NCBI RefSeq assembly: GCF_030063135.1 | Contig: NZ_JASISO010000012.1 | Location: 1-64,000, forward strand | DNA: 64,000 bases | Source: Streptomyces sp. G-G2 | GTDB taxonomy: Bacteria; Actinomycetota; Actinomycetes; Streptomycetales; Streptomycetaceae | Direction: 5' to 3' | Shown: positions 7,601-16,419 of the stretch, one piece after another | Position numbering within the stretch: the first letter of the stretch is position 1 | Layout of the letters: every line of letters begins with the position of its first letter | Made by a program: the position numbers and the translations under genes | Notes under the pieces: model-generated | Database searches by the model: none | Seen by the model: the letters and a program-made list of their open reading frames with translations, nothing else | Told to the model about the DNA's origin: nothing

Positions 7601-8513
7601 CCTCCTGCCCGAGCAGGGCGCGCGCCACCGCCACCAGTTCCTCGTTGGACCGGGCGGGCCGCCCCTCGGGAAGACGCAGTACGTCGCCCAGCCCGATCCG
7701 CACCAACCGGCGCGGCCCCGTTCCCGCGCCCCGGAGCAGAACGTCCCAGGCGGCGGCGTCACAGCCGTGGACCAGTACCTCCGTCGCCCCGCCCCACCCG
7801 CTGACCGCGCTCGCGAGCACCTGGCCCGCCCCCAGCTCCACCACCACCCGGGCCGCCCCCGCGAAGCCCCGCAACTCCCGGGTCCCCGCGCCGCCCGCCT
7901 CCACGTCGTGCCCCGACACCACCGCGTCCACCGCCACCCCCCGCTCCGCCAGGGCCCGCGCCAGCTCCGCCGCCCCCGGCTCCGCGAACCGCACCTCCGC
8001 CCGGTCGGGCAGCACCTCCCAGGCCCGCACCCGCGCCACCCGCCCCGCAGGATCCGCCTCGCCGCCGGAGCCCCCGCCCGCGCCGGAGCCCGCGCCCCCG
8101 CCCGAGCCCCCGTCCACGCTCGCGCACACCACGAGCGGCCCCGCGGCGCCGCCCGCCCGCAGCGCCTCCAGCAGCGGCCCGACCACCCGCGGCGACAGGC
8201 TCTCCCGCCCGCACGGCGTCCGCGGGTGCACCAGGACCTCACCCGCCCCCGCGGCCACCGACCGCCGCGCCGACTCCACCAGCGCCTGTGGGGACATCGG
8301 CACCGCGGCCCCATCGGCGCCGGTCCGCGCCCCGTTCAACGCCACCTGCAGCACCACGGCTCCCGCCGCGCGCCCCTTGCGTACGGCCCGCGCGACCTGT
8401 TCCGCCCTGTCGTTCCGCTCCGCCCACACGTTCCGTTCCGGGGCGCCTGTCTCGGTGCCTTCCGCGTTCCGATCCGGGTTCCGATCCGCGTTCCGTGCCG
8501 CCCGCTCCCTCAC
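7575..8513 (-). CDS. Beta-keto acid cleavage enzyme (BKACE, Kce-like)
   Basis: 312 residues if started at GTG 8513, which overlaps the stop of the upstream gene as GTGA. The recognisable BKACE core begins near residue 54 (QVALNGARTGADGAAVP) and includes the metal-binding LVHPR stretch. The family condenses a beta-keto acid with acetyl-CoA. The first 50 residues are Arg/Asn/Glu-rich, encoded partly by 12-bp tandem repeats, and are not part of the family fold, so a start near GTG 8357 (261 aa) is a real alternative. Substrate unknown. Its coupling to the zinc-ribbon gene suggests co-translation. Confidence 0.75.
   Translation of the reverse strand: MRERAARNADRNPDRNAEGTETGAPERNVWAERNDRAEQVARAVRKGRAAGAVVLQVALNGARTGADGAAVPMSPQALVESARRSVAAGAGEVLVHPRTPCGRESLSPRVVGPLLEALRAGGAAGPLVVCASVDGGSGGGAGSGAGGGSGGEADPAGRVARVRAWEVLPDRAEVRFAEPGAAELARALAERGVAVDAVVSGHDVEAGGAGTRELRGFAGAARVVVELGAGQVLASAVSGWGGATEVLVHGCDAAAWDVLLRGAGTGPRRLVRIGLGDVLRLPEGRPARSNEELVAVARALLGQEATNWTRGA
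8465..8500. repeat. 12-bp tandem repeat, three units
   Basis: CGTTCCGATCCG, GGTTCCGATCCG and CGTTCCGTGCCG follow each other without spacing. On the minus strand they encode the RN-D/E pattern at the doubtful N terminus of the BKACE protein. Confidence 0.6.
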
Positions 8514-9055
8514 GCCGATTCCGAGAGCGCCGGTCTGGGCACCACGATCCCGCAGCCCGCGCACACCGGCCCGTCCCAGTGCCCCCGCTCGGCCGGGGCG
8601 GGCCAGCGCAGCTCCTGGTCCCCGCACACCGGACACCCCGTCCCCGGCTCGGACTCCAGTGCCTTCACCAGCCTGCGCAGCACCTCGCCCAGCGCCCCCT
8701 CGGGCCGTACGTCCGGGTCGGCGCACCGCACCACCGCCTCGCCGGCCCACGCCCACTCCGGCCTGCGCAGCCCGTCGTGCTTCTCGCGGCGTCTGCGCTC
8801 GGCGAAGTGGCGCTCGTACTCCAGCCACACCGCACGCGCGTCCTCCAGCTCCTCCAGCGCGGCGACCAGTCTGAGCGGGTCCGCGCCCCGGTCCTCGGGG
8901 GCGATGCCGTGCCGGTCGCACAGGTGCCACCAGGTCGCCCGGTGCCCGTACGGGGCGAACCGCTCCAGGCAGCGGCGCAGTGAATGACGCCTCAGGGCAC
9001 GGTCGTTGCCCGCGTCGCGCACCTGGCACGCCAGACTATGGAAACCCGCCATCAC
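8510..9055 (-). CDS. Conserved protein with C-terminal zinc ribbon
   Basis: 181 residues. A helical, charged N-terminal part (His, Arg, Glu rich, WLEYERHFAERRRREK) precedes two CxxC motifs, CPVC and CAGC, about 22 residues apart, which look like a zinc ribbon. No function recognised. Two ATG codons (9055 and 9052) compete for the start. Its stop overlaps the GTG start of the BKACE gene, which suggests translational coupling and possibly a shared role. Confidence 0.7.
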   Translation of the reverse strand: MMAGFHSLACQVRDAGNDRALRRHSLRRCLERFAPYGHRATWWHLCDRHGIAPEDRGADPLRLVAALEELEDARAVWLEYERHFAERRRREKHDGLRRPEWAWAGEAVVRCADPDVRPEGALGEVLRRLVKALESEPGTGCPVCGDQELRWPAPAERGHWDGPVCAGCGIVVPRPALSESA

Positions 9056-9195
9056 ACCTTCACCTCCGCCGCGCCGTCAACCCGCTCCCGTACCGCGTCG
9101 ACCGCGTCACAAACCCTTGTCGTGCCCAACATGCCCGCCCAGCCCTGGGCGCATGCGGGGGCGGTCGAGGCGTACGGGTGGCACATGGCCGGAAG

Positions 9196-10599
9196 TCAGC
9201 GCCCGATGCGCCCCGCCAGAGTGACCAGCCGGGCCAGTTCCGGGTGGCAGACATCGCTGTGCGCCCCCGACGGCGGACCGCCGCGGCGCACCACCGACGC
9301 GGCGTCCACGCTGACGCACCCGGCCGTCGGCAGCCCGCCGCGCAGGGCCGCGTCCAGGCTCAGCCGCGGGGTGCCCGGGAGCTGGAGCCCGTCGTGCCCG
9401 ACGGCGCCCCAGCGGGCGTCGAACCCGGCGAAGCCGGTCGCGTCCCCCGCCATCCGGGAGGCCAGCGGGTAGAGCACCTTCAGGGCCGTGTCGAAATCGG
9501 AGTGGCAGGCCACCACCGGTCCGGCCACCCGGTCCTCCAGTCCGTGCAGCGGCCCTGCGCTGTCGGTGTCGAAGGGCAGCCTGCCGGTGAACGCGTAGTG
9601 CGAGAAGGCTCCTTGGAGCAGGGTCGCGGAGCGGACGAACCGCTGCCCGTCGGCCGGTACCCCGCGCAGCGCGTACGAGACGACCCGGGCCCCGAAGCTG
9701 TGCCCGATCAGGTGGACCCGCGGGCCCGGTCCGCCGCCCGCGGGCCGGGCCAGGCCCGTCAGGACCGGGCCGAGCCCGCGCTCGCCCACGACTCCGGCGC
9801 GCTTCTTCATCTGGTAGTAAGTGGCCTGCCGCAGAAGCTCCTTGGCCCCGTTCCACAGACTGTGCAGCCCCGATCCGACCGACAGGCCCCGCGCCCCGGA
9901 TACCAGCGGCGCGCCGGTCTCGACCAGCGCGTCCGTGAAGGCCCGGCACACCTCCAGGACGTCCGCCGTGAACATGAGCGGGGTGCTGCCGGGTGCGGCC
10001 GCCGCCTCGCTCACCGCCGCGTCCGTCCCGCTCAACTCCCTGACCAGCGCCCCGAACTCGATGAAGGCCACGGCCGACTCCGGCTGCTCGTCCAGCAGCT
10101 GCGCCAGGCGGTCCAGCTCGGCCTCCCGGCCCGGCCAGAATTCCCCGAGCGCCCGCCGTGTCGCCGGGTCCAGCGGCACCCCGTACCCGGCGGCGTCCAC
10201 GGCCCCCGCCACCGCCTGGTGGCCGAAGTCCGGTATCGGCTCGTCGGAGAACCGCATCGAGGGCCAGACGACCCCCACGTACCCGGGGCGCACCCCGGCC
10301 CCCAGCAGGCCGGGGAACGGCGCGAAGAAGTGGTCGTAGAGCTGGGTCGCGGCCGTCCGGTCACTGTTCCAGCCGTGCGCGAAGACCAGCAGGTCCGTCA
10401 CGTCCAGCGCGGCCACCGCGTCCCTGGTGGCCGGGTCCACGTCCCCCTCCGCGTCGAAGGTGAGCTCCACGTACGGCCGTACGCCGATCCCCGCGACCCC
10501 CACCGCCGCACCCGCAACGGCACCCGCAACGGCACCCGCACCCGCAACGGCACCCGCGCCCGCACCAGCACCCGCACCTGAAATCGCCGCATCCGTCAT
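9196..10599 (-). CDS. Alpha/beta-hydrolase-type serine hydrolase
   Basis: 467 residues from ATG 10599. VFAHGWNSD resembles an oxyanion-hole loop, and HLIGHSFGARVVSYAL contains the nucleophilic-Ser elbow GHSFG. A late His in SDVCHPELARLV could complete the triad. The N terminus has a Gly/Ala/Val-only tract encoded by a repeat (10498-10575). No signal peptide was seen, so it is probably cytoplasmic. Substrate unknown; esterase or lipase-like activity is an inference from the fold. Confidence 0.75.
   Translation of the reverse strand: MTDAAISGAGAGAGAGAVAGAGAVAGAVAGAAVGVAGIGVRPYVELTFDAEGDVDPATRDAVAALDVTDLLVFAHGWNSDRTAATQLYDHFFAPFPGLLGAGVRPGYVGVVWPSMRFSDEPIPDFGHQAVAGAVDAAGYGVPLDPATRRALGEFWPGREAELDRLAQLLDEQPESAVAFIEFGALVRELSGTDAAVSEAAAAPGSTPLMFTADVLEVCRAFTDALVETGAPLVSGARGLSVGSGLHSLWNGAKELLRQATYYQMKKRAGVVGERGLGPVLTGLARPAGGGPGPRVHLIGHSFGARVVSYALRGVPADGQRFVRSATLLQGAFSHYAFTGRLPFDTDSAGPLHGLEDRVAGPVVACHSDFDTALKVLYPLASRMAGDATGFAGFDARWGAVGHDGLQLPGTPRLSLDAALRGGLPTAGCVSVDAASVVRRGGPPSGAHSDVCHPELARLVTLAGRIGR
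10498..10575. repeat. GCACCCGCAACG-type repeat tract
   Basis: Imperfect tandem units of 12 and 6 bp (GCACCCGCAACG, GCACCC) encode the low-complexity GAGAVAGAV region near the N terminus of the hydrolase. Slippage between strains is likely. Confidence 0.6.
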
Positions 10600-10779
10600 G
10601 GCGTCGTCCCCCTCCGCGTCGCGCCGCCGTGCCGCCGGGCACGGTCGGTCCGGACAGCATCCTGCGGGCACGGCCCTGCGGCCAGCCCCACGACCGCACC
10701 TACCCGCGACCGCCCGGATCTCACACCGGGCGCCCGGGCGGCCCCCTCACGGAGAGAGCCGCCCCGGACGGCCTCCCCC

Positions 10780-12024
10780 TCACGGATAGAGCAGGTACCG
10801 CTCCCGCACCCGCGCGAAGTGCGCCCGGCCCGCTTCCCAGTCCGCCGCGATCTCCGCCACCCCGGCCCCCGCGTCCACCATCCGCCGCACCCGGTCCGAG
10901 CCGGTCAGCCGGTCGATCCAGTGGTCCGGGCGCCACGCGAACCCGCTCCAGGCCCGGCGCGCGCTCACCAGCAGCCCGATCCCGGTCCGTACCGGGTCGA
11001 AGGCCTCCCGGTCGTGCACCAGCAGCCGCACCCCGCCGCACAGCCGCCCCGCGTGCTTGTCGAAGGTCGGCGTGAACCACGCCTCCCGGAACCACACCCC
11101 GGGCAGCTCCAGCGCCTCGGCCGCCCGCGCCCACCGCCGGTCCACCCCCTCCGCGCCCAGCACCTGGAAGGGGGTGGTGGTGCCCCGCCCCTCCGACAGG
11201 TTCGTCCCCTCGAACAGGCAGGTCCCCGCATACACGAGCGCCGTGTCCGGGGTCGGCATGTTGGGGCTCGGCGGCACCCAGGGCAGCCCGGTCTCACCGA
11301 AGTGCGCCTCCCGCCGCCAGCCGGACATCCGTACCGTGCGCAGCCGCGCCGGGGCGTCCACCAGGAACTCGCCGTTGAACAGCAGGGCCAGCTCGGCCGC
11401 CGTCATCCCGTGCGCGAGCGCGACCGGCTCCAGGCCCACCCCGCTCGCGTACGCCCGTTCCAGCACCGGCCCGGCGGCCCGCGTCCCGCCCACCGGGTTC
11501 GGCCGGTCCAGCACCACCACCGCCTTGTCCGCCAGCGCCGCGGCCCGCATGCAGTCGTAGAGGGTCCAGACGTAGGTGTAGAACCGCGCGCCCACGTCCT
11601 GGACGTCGAAGAGGACGGTGTCCACCCCGGCCGCCGTGAGCACGTCCGCGAGGGCCCGGCCGCTCTTGCCGTAGATGTCGTACACGGGCAGCCCGGTCGC
11701 CGGATCGCGCGAAGCCGCCTCCGACGCGCCCGCCTGAGCGGTGCCGCGGAACCCGTGCTCCGGACCGAACACCGCGACCAGGCGCACCCGTTGGTCCGCG
11801 TGCAGTACGTCGACCAGGTGGCGGGCGTCGGCGGTGATCCCGGTGGGGTTGGTGACCACCCCGACGCGCTGCCCGGCGAGTTCCGCGTACCCGTCCGCCA
11901 TCAGCCGCGCCAGTCCGGTCAGCACCGGCTCCGCCCCGGCCGCGCCGCCGCCCGGCACGCCCAGCGCCCCGGCCGCCCCCACGGCTCCGGCCATCCCCAG
12001 CAGCCCGCGTCGCGACACGTCCAT
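10780..12024 (-). CDS. Secreted exo-beta-N-acetylmuramidase NamZ-like (DUF1343)
   Basis: 414 residues. A Tat-type signal is visible at the N terminus (SRRGLLGMAG and a hydrophobic Ala/Gly stretch, about residues 4-32). The body carries DUF1343/NamZ family features: GVVTNPTGIT, VFGPEHGFRG, FDVQDVGARFYTYVWTL, and LDRPNPVGG. NamZ enzymes remove MurNAc from the non-reducing end of peptidoglycan fragments, fitting wall recycling outside the membrane. TAGCGT ends six bases before the ATG, indicating a leaderless transcript. The 180 bp between its stop and the next gene holds nothing recognisable. Confidence 0.85.
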   Translation of the reverse strand: MDVSRRGLLGMAGAVGAAGALGVPGGGAAGAEPVLTGLARLMADGYAELAGQRVGVVTNPTGITADARHLVDVLHADQRVRLVAVFGPEHGFRGTAQAGASEAASRDPATGLPVYDIYGKSGRALADVLTAAGVDTVLFDVQDVGARFYTYVWTLYDCMRAAALADKAVVVLDRPNPVGGTRAAGPVLERAYASGVGLEPVALAHGMTAAELALLFNGEFLVDAPARLRTVRMSGWRREAHFGETGLPWVPPSPNMPTPDTALVYAGTCLFEGTNLSEGRGTTTPFQVLGAEGVDRRWARAAEALELPGVWFREAWFTPTFDKHAGRLCGGVRLLVHDREAFDPVRTGIGLLVSARRAWSGFAWRPDHWIDRLTGSDRVRRMVDAGAGVAEIAADWEAGRAHFARVRERYLLYP

Positions 12025-12060
12025 CCGTCCACGCTAGGACGCGACACCCTTCCGCCCGGA

Positions 12061-12078
12061 CATACCGACTGGTTAGTC
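12061..12078. promoter_or_regulatory. TetR operator candidate upstream of the SDR/acyl-CoA synthetase genes
   Basis: CATACCGACTGGT at 12061-12073 recurs in reverse orientation at 19113-19125, where it belongs to the better palindrome ATGCCGACCAGTCGGTAT. Here the right arm is degenerate. I infer control by the TetR at 14729-15382. Confidence 0.5.
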
Positions 12079-12126
12079 TGCCCTCGGTCGGGTGTGATCC
12101 GTCAGCAGGCGACGAAGGGTGATCCA

Positions 12127-12954
12127 GTGGGCAGGGACCAGGACAGCCAGGACAGCCGAGCCACGCGGAGCAGTGGGGACGACCCGGACGGCCCGGACTT
12201 CCGCGGCGCCCGCGTCGTCGTCACCGGAGCGGGCGGCGGCATCGGCGCCGCCCTCGCCCGCCGGTTCGCCGCCGAGGGCGCCACCGTCGTCGTCAACGAC
12301 CTCGACCCCGGCAAGGCCGCGGCCGTCGCCGAGGAGATCGGCCCGCGCGCCGTCGCGCTCCCCGGGGACGCCTCGGCCGTCGTGGACCGGGCCCGCGAGG
12401 CGCTCGGCGGCGCGGTGGACGTCTACTGCGCCAACGCCGGACTCGGCTCCGGCGGTGACGCCTTCGCCGACGAGGCCGTCTGGGACGCCGCCTGGCAGAC
12501 CAACGTGATGGCCCACGTCCGCGCCGCCCGCGCGCTGCTCCCGCACTGGCTGGAGCGGGGGAGCGGCCGGTTCGTGTCCACCGTCTCCGCCGCCGGACTG
12601 CTGACCATGATCGGGGCGGCGCCGTACAGTGTCACCAAGCACGGCGCGCTCGCCTTCGCCGAATGGCTGTCGCTGACCTACCGCCACCGCGGGATCCAGG
12701 TCCACGCCATCTGCCCGCAGGGAGTGCGCACCGACATGCTGACCGCCGCCGGTTCAGCCGGTGAGCTGGTGCTCGCGCCCACCGCCATCGAGCCCGAGGC
12801 GGTCGCGGACGCGCTCTTCGACGGGATGGCGCGGAACCGGTTCCTGATCCTCCCGCACCCCGAGGTCGCCGGGTACTACACCGCCCGCGCCGCCGATCCG
12901 GACCGCTGGCTCAGTGGGATGAACCACCTCCAGCAGAAGTGGGAGACCGAGTGA
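12127..12954 (+). CDS. Short-chain dehydrogenase/reductase (SDR)
   Basis: 275 residues. The Rossmann turn TGAGGGIGAALARRF (about residues 33-47), CANAG, catalytic Ser in STVSAAG and the YSVTK active-site Tyr/Lys are all present. It reduces or oxidises a hydroxyl/keto group with NAD(P)(H). Start GTG 12127 follows GAAGGGTG. The first 25 residues are Asp/Ser/Arg-rich and probably disordered. The acyl-CoA synthetase gene begins within its stop codon (GTGA), so both are translated together, suggesting a shared lipid or acid catabolic pathway. Confidence 0.9.
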   Translation: MGRDQDSQDSRATRSSGDDPDGPDFRGARVVVTGAGGGIGAALARRFAAEGATVVVNDLDPGKAAAVAEEIGPRAVALPGDASAVVDRAREALGGAVDVYCANAGLGSGGDAFADEAVWDAAWQTNVMAHVRAARALLPHWLERGSGRFVSTVSAAGLLTMIGAAPYSVTKHGALAFAEWLSLTYRHRGIQVHAICPQGVRTDMLTAAGSAGELVLAPTAIEPEAVADALFDGMARNRFLILPHPEVAGYYTARAADPDRWLSGMNHLQQKWETE

Positions 12955-14672
12955 CCCCGCCCGCGCGCCCCGCGCACGACCCCGGCTCCCCGTACGCCGC
13001 TCGCCCCTGGCTGGGCCGCCTCACCGAGGCCCAGCGGGCCCCGGTCACCCCGCCGCCCACCGTGGTGCACGCCTTCCGCGACGCCGCGGCCCGGGCCCCG
13101 GGCCGGACCGCCCTCGCCTACTTCGACGGGCGGATCGGCTACGCCGAGGCCGACGCGCTCTCCGACTCCGTCGCCGGATTCCTCGCGGGGCGCGGGGTGC
13201 GGCCCGGGGACCGGGTCGCGGTCATGCTCCAGAACACCCCGCACTTCGCGCTCGCCGTCCTGGCCGCCTGGAAGGCGGGGGCGGTCGTCGTCCCGCTCAA
13301 CCCCATGTACAAGTCCGCCGAGGTGTCCCACATCCTGCGCGACTGCGGGGCCACGGCGATGGTCTGCGAGCGCCGGGCCTGGGCGGCGTACGTGGGCCGG
13401 GCGGCGGCCGGTGCGGCCGTACGCACCGCCCTCACCGCCAGTGACCTGGACTTCCAGACCCGCGGCGACACCCGCGTCCTGGACCCCGACGCCGAGCGGA
13501 CGGCCCCCCGGAGTCCGGCCGACGAGCCCCCGGCCCACGAACAGCCGCACGCCGAGGACTTCCTGGCCGTCGCCCGCCACGGCCATCCCGCGCCCGAGGT
13601 CCCTGACGCCGGCCCCGCCGACACCGCGCTGATCAGCTACACCTCCGGCACCAGCGGCGCCCCCAAGGGCGCCCTGAACCCGCACGGCGCGATCACCTAC
13701 AACGCGGTCCGGCAGGTGACGGGCCACCCCGTCCCCGAGGGCGCCACCTACTTCGCGCTCGCCCCGCTCTTCCACATCACCGGCCTGGTCTGCGAACTGG
13801 CCGCCTGTTTCCTCAACGCGGGCACCCTCGCCCTGGCCCACCGCTTCGAGCCCGGGGTGGTCCTGGACGCCTTCCTCGAACACCGCCCGGCCTACACCGT
13901 CGGCCCGGCCACCGCCTTCATGGCGCTGGCCGCCCACCCCGGCGCCACCCGCGCGCACTTCGCCCCGTTCCAGGTGATCTCCTCGGGCGGGGCCCCCCTC
14001 CCGCCCGCCCTGGTCGAGCAGCTGCGCGCCGCCTTCGGCTTCTACCTCCGCAACGGCTACGGGCTCACCGAGTGCACCGCCCCCTGCGCCTCCGTGCCCC
14101 CGCACCTCGAAGCGCCGGTCGACCCCGGCTCCGGCACCCTCTCCGTCGGGGTCCCGGGCGCGGAGACGCTCGTACGCATCCTCGACGAGCGCGGCGCCGA
14201 GGTGCCCCTCGGTGAGAGCGGGGAGATCGCGGTGCGCGGGCCGCAGGTGGTGCCGGGCTACTGGCGGCTGCCCGCCGACACCGCGAAGGCCTTCCCGGAC
14301 GGTGAGCTGCGCACCGGGGACATCGGTTTCATGGACGCCGATGGCTGGCTCTATGTGGTCGACCGCAAGAAGGACATGATCAACGCGTCCGGTTTCAAGG
14401 TCTGGCCGCGCGAGGTCGAGGACCTCCTCTACACGCACCCGGCGGTCCGCGAGGCCGCCGTCGTGGGTGTTCCGGACCCTTATCGGGGGGAGAGTGTGAA
14501 GGCGTACGTCAGCCTTCGCCCCGGTATGTCAGTGGAGCCCGCCGAACTGTCCGCGTACTGCGCCGCGCGCATCGCCGCGTACAAATACCCGCGCCAAGTG
14601 GAGATCCTGCCTGTTCTCCCCAAGACCAGCAGTGGCAAGATCCTGCGACGGGAACTGCGCGAGCGCGGCTGA
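12951..14672 (+). CDS. Acyl-CoA synthetase (AMP-binding, class I adenylate-forming)
   Basis: 573 residues. The P-loop-like SYTSGTSGAPKGAL, the NGYGLTECTAP motif, the ELRTGDIGFMD hinge region and the C-terminal KTSSGKILRR with the catalytic Lys are in order. It activates a carboxylic acid with ATP to acyl-AMP and then acyl-CoA. GTG 12951 is used because it overlaps the SDR stop as GTGA; GTG 12939 is an alternative four codons upstream. It is followed by a TetR gene in the same direction. Acid substrate is not predictable. Confidence 0.92.
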   Translation: MTPPARPAHDPGSPYAARPWLGRLTEAQRAPVTPPPTVVHAFRDAAARAPGRTALAYFDGRIGYAEADALSDSVAGFLAGRGVRPGDRVAVMLQNTPHFALAVLAAWKAGAVVVPLNPMYKSAEVSHILRDCGATAMVCERRAWAAYVGRAAAGAAVRTALTASDLDFQTRGDTRVLDPDAERTAPRSPADEPPAHEQPHAEDFLAVARHGHPAPEVPDAGPADTALISYTSGTSGAPKGALNPHGAITYNAVRQVTGHPVPEGATYFALAPLFHITGLVCELAACFLNAGTLALAHRFEPGVVLDAFLEHRPAYTVGPATAFMALAAHPGATRAHFAPFQVISSGGAPLPPALVEQLRAAFGFYLRNGYGLTECTAPCASVPPHLEAPVDPGSGTLSVGVPGAETLVRILDERGAEVPLGESGEIAVRGPQVVPGYWRLPADTAKAFPDGELRTGDIGFMDADGWLYVVDRKKDMINASGFKVWPREVEDLLYTHPAVREAAVVGVPDPYRGESVKAYVSLRPGMSVEPAELSAYCAARIAAYKYPRQVEILPVLPKTSSGKILRRELRERG

Positions 14673-14728
14673 AAACCAGCGGTGGGCGCGTCGCGTTCGA
14701 AGGTGAAGCCGAAGGGAAGGCGAAGGCC

Positions 14729-15382
14729 ATGGAATCCAAGGGGCCCGCACGGTCGCAGCAGCCCGTCCGGCTGAGGGTGGCGCCGCGGCCGAAGGAGCCC
14801 GCGGCGGCGCAGGAGACACCGGTGCCGCAGCGGCTGCTGGCCGTCGCGACCCGGCTGTTCGCCGAGCGCGGCTACGACCGCACCTCGGTCCAGGAGATCG
14901 TCGAGGCGGCCGGGGTCACCAAGGGCGCGCTCTACCACTACTTCGGGTCCAAGGACGACCTGCTGCACGAGGTGTACGCGCGCATGCTGCGGCTCCAGCA
15001 GCAGCGGCTGGACGCGATCGCCGACTCGGGCGGCCCCGTCGAGGAGCGGCTGCGCGCGGCCGCCGCCGACGTGGTGGTCACCACCATCGAGAACCTCGAC
15101 GACGCGATGATCTTCTTCCGCTCGATGCACCAGCTGAGCCCGGAGAAGTACAAGCAGGTACGGGCGGAGCGCAGGCGCTACCACGAGCGCTTCCGGGCCC
15201 TGGTCGAGGAGGGCCAGCGCAGCGGGGTCTTCGCCTCCGTCACCCCGGCCGACCTGGTGGTGGACTACCACTTCGGGTCCGTCCACCACCTGTCCACCTG
15301 GTACCGCGAAGACGGCCCGCTCACCCCGCAGCAGGTCGCCGATCACCTCGCGGACCTGCTGCTGCGCTCGCTGCGCCCCTGA
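14729..15382 (+). CDS. TetR-family regulator (FadR/acyl-CoA type)
   Basis: 217 residues. A basic tail (residues 1-34) precedes the helix-turn-helix, VQEIVEAAGVTKGALYHYF followed by GSKDDLL. The C-terminal domain, with long helices, is of the kind that senses acyl-CoA thioesters. It follows the acyl-CoA synthetase gene by 56 bp with GAAGGCGAAGG as ribosome site, and is probably in the same operon. Matched CATACCGACTGGT sites before the SDR gene and before the APH/acyl-CoA dehydrogenase operon make it the likely local repressor of both. Confidence 0.85.
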   Translation: MESKGPARSQQPVRLRVAPRPKEPAAAQETPVPQRLLAVATRLFAERGYDRTSVQEIVEAAGVTKGALYHYFGSKDDLLHEVYARMLRLQQQRLDAIADSGGPVEERLRAAAADVVVTTIENLDDAMIFFRSMHQLSPEKYKQVRAERRRYHERFRALVEEGQRSGVFASVTPADLVVDYHFGSVHHLSTWYREDGPLTPQQVADHLADLLLRSLRP

Positions 15383-15479
15383 GTCGGCGCCCCTGCCCGT
15401 CGCGGTCGTCGCGGTCGTCGCGGCCTCGGGCGCGGTGGTGGGGGAGGCCACCGGCGCCGTGGTCAGGGGGGAGCTGGTG

Positions 15480-15650
15480 CCGCGTCAGGCAACGTTCGCC
15501 CCGTCGCGACGCCCGGCACGCACTCTCGCCGCACCGGCCGAAAGCCCAAGCACGCTGCCGCAGCCGCTCCGGGTACGGCCCGTACGCGCCGATCGGCAGG
15601 TACGGGCCGATGAACTCCCACTCCACATCCGTCAATTGCATCCGCGTCAC
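15480..15650 (-). pseudogene. Internally deleted IS5-type transposase remnant
   Basis: From GTG 15650 the minus strand reads about 32 residues resembling transposase N termini (MQLTDVEWEFIGPYLP then YGPYPERLRQ). It then loses the frame, and a short C-terminal-like piece ends GANVA-stop at the CCGCGTCAGGC motif (15480-15490). A second copy of this end, with RANIA-stop, lies at 16668. The rest of the 15383-15837 interval has no supported gene. Confidence 0.65.
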
Positions 15651-15837
15651 ACAACACGATCTACGGGATCAGGCCCAGCCACGAGGGCCAATCCCGCAAA
15701 CCGATCACAACCACATACGCTCCCTAGCCGGACCCGGACCGTCTGGCAGTGCCAGCCCGTCCCGACGTTGTCGGGGCTGCTTACCGCCCGGCTCGGCATC
15801 CCCCGAGAGCTACCGCGCTGGCCTCCACCTCCGCGCC

Positions 15838-16323
15838 TCAATGATCTGGATCAGGGACCTCACACCCTGTCCCGTCCCGCAGCCGCTCGGCGAACACCCG
15901 TGCGGCGGTCAGGTCCTCGGCGTTCGGCCGCTGTTTGTTGATGCCGCCGACGAGCTTGAAGGGCGTCCAGGTATCGAACGCCCGGCAGGAGAAGCTCCCG
16001 TCCACCTCGAAGCCCTTGCCTTTGAGGAGCTGGACCAGGGGGCGGGTGAAGGGCGCAATCGGTATCTCGGGGAGCCCGCTGGTGGCGAACACGAACGCCC
16101 GGCCCCGCCTGGTGGGAAGTGTCTTGACGAAGTCGGTCAGGCGGGGGTGGAGCTTGCTGTAGAAGACGCCCGAGCCGAATCCCAGGAGGTCGGCGCGGGC
16201 CAGCTCCGCCAGGCTGGCCTCCTCGGGGGAGACAACCTTCGCGCCCAGTACCCGGGCCATGGTGTCGGCGACACGACGCGTATTGCCGTGTGACACGGAG
16301 GCGCACACGATGACGGTCTTCAT
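15838..16323 (-). CDS. Flavodoxin-domain protein
   Basis: 161 residues. The FMN-phosphate loop ASVSHGNTRRVAD lies at the N terminus (residues 8-20), and FGSGVFYSKLHPRL and FATSGLP fit the remaining flavin loops. Such proteins carry electrons in the cytoplasm or act as small quinone/flavin reductases. ATG 16323 has GGGAAGGGA upstream. The gene sits alone between IS-end remnants at 15480 and 16668, and a CRP-like palindrome lies 75-96 bp upstream. Partner reductase not in the window. Confidence 0.8.
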   Translation of the reverse strand: MKTVIVCASVSHGNTRRVADTMARVLGAKVVSPEEASLAELARADLLGFGSGVFYSKLHPRLTDFVKTLPTRRGRAFVFATSGLPEIPIAPFTRPLVQLLKGKGFEVDGSFSCRAFDTWTPFKLVGGINKQRPNAEDLTAARVFAERLRDGTGCEVPDPDH

Positions 16324-16397
16324 CCTGACGATCCCTTCCCTCGTTTCTCTCGCTTCCGTAGTGAGGACAACGCAGCGGCGCCAGATGTGACACCACC

Positions 16398-16419
16398 CGA
16401 TGTGACGGCGGCCACATCG
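16398..16419. promoter_or_regulatory. CRP/FNR-type palindrome upstream of the flavodoxin gene
   Basis: CGATGTG-N8-CACATCG is a perfect inverted repeat, and GTGACGGCGGCCAC within it fits the GTG-N6-GNCAC pattern reported for Streptomyces Crp. A second half, GATGTGAC, lies at 16384-16391. The predicted target is the flavodoxin gene at 15838-16323. Confidence 0.45.

Noticed and set aside
10819..12954. Long plus-strand open frames through the NamZ region, and many other frames over 100 codons opposite real genes
   Set aside because: They have Arg/Pro/Gly-rich products without domains and lie opposite genes with clear motifs; this is the usual effect of high G+C with few stop codons.
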